Assembly (NCBI RefSeq): GCF_032854445.1
Contig: NC_088303.1
Span: forward strand, 18,113,501-18,177,500
DNA length: 64,000 nt
Origin: Liolophura sinensis
Lineage: Eukaryota > Mollusca > Polyplacophora > Chitonida > Chitonidae
Direction: 5' to 3'
The position numbers and the translations under genes are program-made. Position 1 is the first letter of the stretch, and each line of letters starts with the position of its first letter. The notes under the pieces are model-generated. The model worked only from the letters and a program-made list of their open reading frames with translations, ran no database searches and was not told the DNA's origin. Below are positions 61,177 through 64,000 of the stretch, piece by piece.

Positions 61177-61811
61177 AATGTTTAGGTTTTAGATCATTTT
61201 TTGTATTTCTCAGAGACCAGTAGTACCAGAAAGGCATAACCTGAAACCCCCTACATATAGCATAGCAGTCATGTTCTAAGTGACGTCTAATATACTGGTG
61301 ATGAACCAATCACACAAGATACTGCCAAGCTTGCTAAAGTTAGTTGTAGCCAGTTTAAACTCTCCAAGGCTGAAATGTTCCCTACACCCTGTTGTTTGAG
61401 TCTGATTACTAACCTGAAACACTGGATAACTAATGAATAACTAAAGTAGATTAACTAGCAAGAAATAGCAATGTCATATATAATCGAAATAGCCATGTGT
61501 TTGAGAAAAGCTTTACTTTTTGTTACTGAATCCTTGCATTCCTTAGAAAATATTGATGATTCTGAAAGACAACTGAACACGAGCTTAATTTGTTGAAAGA
61601 TGCATGACTTTTTTTTAGGGGGGAGGGGTGGTTAGGCATTCTGCCAAATTTTTACATGTATTAATTTCCTACGTCTTCTCTATAGCGCAACCATCAAACA
61701 GAACATACTCTTGTAGGAATTAGGAAAGAACTTATCTACATCAGTACCACATGTGCTAATGAGGTCATGAGTTCAATTCCAGCTCTTGCTGCTTGGTGGA
61801 ATGACTTACAC

Positions 61812-62093
61812 AGTAGTTCAGCCTGTACAAAGCCAGTAGTTCAGACTGTACAAAGTCAGTAGTTCGGCCTGCACAAAGTCAGTAGTCCAGACTGTACAAA
61901 GTCAGTAGTTCAACCTGTACAAAGACAGTAGTTCAGCCTGTACAAAGTCAGTAGTTCAGACTGTACAAAGTCAGTAGTTTAACCTGTACAAAGTCAGTAG
62001 TTCAGCCTGCACAAAGTCAGTAGTCCAGCCTGTACAAAGTCAGTAGTTCAGACTGTACAAAGTCAGTAGTTCAGACTGTACAAGGTCTGTTCT
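61812..62093. repeat. 23-bp tandem repeat, about 12 copies
   Basis: The unit is close to TGTACAAAGTCAGTAGTTCA then GCC or GAC. The same unit reappears at 62855-63155, and a variant (TTTACAATGTCAGTAGTTCAGCC) at 63776-64000, so it brackets the 86-bp array. A 23-bp-like core (CAGTAGTTCTGACTGTACAT) also forms part of each 86-bp unit. Confidence 0.95.
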
Positions 62094-62854
62094 TACCATG
62101 TGGAATTGTACCACATATTAAAGAGTGTACTGAAGAATCACACGACACACAGTAGTTCAGACTATACATGGTCTATATTTACAAAGTCTGTACTTACCAT
62201 GTGGGACTGCACCACGTTCTGAAGAGTGTACTGAAAACTCATATGACACACAGTAGTTCTGACTGTACAAGGTCTGTACTTACCATGTGGAATTGTACCA
62301 CATATTAAAGAGTGTACTGAAGAATCACACGACACACAGTAGTTCTGACTGTACATGGTCTGTACTTACCATGTGGAACTGCACCACATATTAAAGAGTG
62401 TACTGAAGAATCACACGACACACAGTAGTTCTGACTGTACATGGTCTGTACTTACCATGTGGAACTGCATCACGTTTTGAAGAGTGTACTGAAGAATCAC
62501 ACGACACACACTAGTTCTGACTGTACATGGTCTGTACTTACCATGTGGAACTGCACCACGTTCTGAAGAGTGTACTGAAAACTCATATGACACACAGTAG
62601 TTCTGACTGTACATGGTCTGTACTTACCATGTGGAACTGCACCACGTTTTGAAGAGTGTACTGAAGAATCACACGACACACAGTAGTTCTGACTGTACAT
62701 GGTTTATATTTACCATGTGGAACTGCACCACGTTTTGAAGAGTGTACTGAAGAATCACACGACACACAGTAGTTCTGACTGTACATGGTCTATATTTACC
62801 ATGTGGAACTGCATCACGTTTTGAAGAGTGTACTGAAGAATCACACGACACACA

Positions 62855-63155
62855 GTAGTTCAACCTGCACAAAGTCAGTAGTCCAGCCTGTACAAAGTCA
62901 GTAGTTCGGCCTGCACAAAGTCAGTAGTTCAGCCTGTACAAAGCCAGTAGTTCAGACTGTACAAAGTCAGTAGTTCGGCCTGTACAAAGTCAGTAGTCCA
63001 GACTGTACAAAGTCAGTAGTTCAACCTGTACAAAGTCAGTAGTTCAACCTGTACAAAGTCAGTAGTTCAGGCTGTACAAAGTCAGTAGTCCAGCCTGTAC
63101 AAAGTCAGTAGTTCAGACTGTACAAAGTGAGTAGTTCAGACTGTACAAGGTCTGT
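62855..63155. repeat. 23-bp tandem repeat, about 13 copies
   Basis: Same unit as at 61812-62093 (ACAAAGTCAGTAGTTCAGCC type), inserted between two blocks of the 86-bp array. It shows a nested, multi-step growth of the locus. Confidence 0.95.
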
Positions 63156-63521
63156 ACTTACCATGTGGAATTGTACCACATATTAAAGAGTGTACTGAAG
63201 AATCACACGACACACAGTAGTTCTGACTGTACATGGTCTGTACTTACCATGTGGAACTGCACCACATTTTGAAGAGTGTACTGAAGAATCACACGACACA
63301 CACTAGTTCAGACTGTACATGGTCTGTATTTACCATGTGGAACTGCACCACGTTTTGAAGAGTGTACTGAAGAATCACATGACACACAGTAGTTCTGACT
63401 GTACATGGTCTATATTTACCATGTGGAACTGCACCATGTTTTGAAGAGTGTACTGAAGAATCACGATACAGAGTAGTTCAGACAATACAATGTCAGTAGT
63501 TTGGACCATGTCTGTACTTAC

Positions 63522-63554
63522 CATGTGGAACTGTACCACATACTGAAGATTGTA
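63522..63554 (-). CDS. Candidate 33-nt micro-exon of the GEF gene (most divergent open copy)
   Basis: The 5'-most good copy in transcript sense. It reads Y-N-L-Q-Y-V-V-Q-F-H-M between ATTCTTCAG and GTAAGT, in phase 0 with the exon at 58883. Its divergence from the other copies would fit either an ancestral exon from which the array grew or an edge copy that has drifted. There is no homology evidence for these 11 residues, so this is tentative. Confidence 0.25.
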
Positions 63555-63567
63555 CTGAAGAATCACA

Positions 63568-64000
63568 TGACACAGAATAGCTCAGGCTGTATCAGGTCAA
63601 TAGTTCAGCCTGAACAATATTCAGTACTCACCAAGTACAGTCCTCATAAGAGTAGCTGTAAGATCACACGACTTACAAGGTAGTTCAGCCTTTACAATGT
63701 CAGTATACTAACCAGGTGGAATCACACTCAGTCCTCATGAGAGTAGCCATAAGATCACATGACTCATGTAGTAGGTGAACCTTTACAATGTCAGTAGTTC
63801 AGCCTTTACAATGTCAGTAGTTCAGCCTTTACAATGTCAGTAGTTCAGCCTTTACAATGTCAGTATACTTACCAGGTGAAATCACACTCAGTCCTCATGA
63901 GAGTAGTCATAAGATCACATGACTCATGCAGTAGGTGAACCTTTACAATGTCAGTAGTTCAGCCTTTACAATGTCAGTAGTTCAGCCTTTACAATGTCAG
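63568..64000. repeat. Diverged array units and 23-bp variant repeat at window edge
   Basis: Three further diverged relatives of the 86-bp unit lie near 63632, 63713 and 63873. Read on the - strand they keep a donor-like GTGAGT, GTTAGT or GTAAGT, but the block has in-frame stops. Between and after them the 23-bp variant TTTACAATGTCAGTAGTTCA repeats to the window end, so the array continues beyond 64 kb. Confidence 0.85.

Larger units (their letters stand above)
58884..62094 (-). other. GEF intron / upstream non-coding sequence
   Basis: AT-rich sequence upstream of the first recognised exon. It holds a 45-bp repeat (59723-59903), a G-rich tract (about 61137-61176) and the start of the 23-bp repeat at about 61810. 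I found no exon here with support. Confidence 0.7.
62095..63567 (-). repeat. 86-bp array with a 33-nt exon-like block in each unit
   Basis: Fourteen copies of a unit reading on the - strand: ...GTGTGATTCTTCAG | 33-nt block | GTAAGTACAGACCATG.... Blocks lie at 62097, 62198, 62284, 62370, 62456, 62542, 62628, 62714, 62800, 63162, 63248, 63334, 63420 and 63522 (lowest + coordinate; each 33 nt). Copies 3-9 and 10-13 are spaced exactly 86 bases (33 + 53). The 23-bp repeat interrupts between copies 9 and 10. Ten blocks read Y-T-L-Q-N-V-V-Q-F-H-M or a close variant in phase 0; four (62097, 62284, 62370 and 63162) have TAA at codon 4. The next downstream exon also starts in phase 0, so one or more blocks could be real exons. 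A purely intronic minisatellite is the alternative. Confidence 0.93.

Noticed and set aside
62162-62872. Overlapping minus-strand frames of about 67 residues across the 86-bp array as a repeat protein
   Set aside because: The frames run through the GTAAGT donor and the spacer. Any coding role would involve the 33-nt blocks only, after splicing.
62095-64000. CRISPR-like array (regular repeats and spacers)
   Set aside because: The spacers are themselves repeats, the host is an animal, and the units carry splice-site sequence. It is a composite minisatellite.

Overview
The window is intron-rich, AT-rich animal nuclear DNA. Several scattered copies of tRNA-derived SINE-like repeats, with tails such as ATAAATAAAT and a GTAAAACACCAATC-type end, resemble repeats I know from bivalve and gastropod genomes. 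A mollusc is the best guess, but this rests on repeat style and protein similarity only. There are no bacterial-style operons, no CRISPR array, no rRNA and no intact transposon gene.

Two convergent protein genes account for all the coding sequence I can support. On the + strand, 1247-3069 holds the last three coding exons of a TANGO6 (TMCO7) homologue, an RTP1-like HEAT-repeat protein. On the - strand, from about 63.6 kb down to about 6.5 kb (3' end perhaps 4.2 kb), runs a long Rho guanine-nucleotide exchange factor of the puratrophin-1 type (PLEKHG4/PLEKHG4B/ARHGEF40 group; Drosophila counterpart Puratrophin-1-like/GEFmeso). I could place fifteen coding exons plus an inferred terminal one. 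Their splice phases agree at every junction, giving 3309 nt: 1102 codons plus a stop. In protein order they encode spectrin-like helices (58.9-20.9 kb), a Ser/Thr-rich linker, the DH domain (14.3-12.6 kb), the PH domain (12.3-11.2 kb) and a Ser-rich tail that probably ends in ...VTDV. The 5' end of the gene, expected to encode a Sec14/CRAL-TRIO domain, lies beyond 64 kb.

Layout: 1-3.07 kb, TANGO6 3' end; 3.07-6.5 kb, convergent 3' UTR/intergenic; 6.5-14.9 kb, compact catalytic half of the GEF (eleven exons); 14.9-58.9 kb, five exons separated by introns of 4.7 to 13.4 kb that carry minisatellites, SINE copies, a fold-back element and a GC-rich island; 58.9-64 kb, upstream intron with a composite tandem array.

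The most unusual signal is a pair of tandem arrays whose units carry splice sites. In TANGO6 the last intron is filled by about 14 degraded copies of the final exon's own start together with its 3' splice site. In the GEF gene, 62.1-63.55 kb holds 14 copies of an 86-bp unit that reads on the - strand as a 33-nt exon-like block with an acceptor before it and a GTAAGT donor after it, separated by 53-nt intron-like spacers. Ten of the fourteen blocks are open in the frame the next exon needs. Whether these blocks are ever spliced into mRNA cannot be decided from DNA alone.
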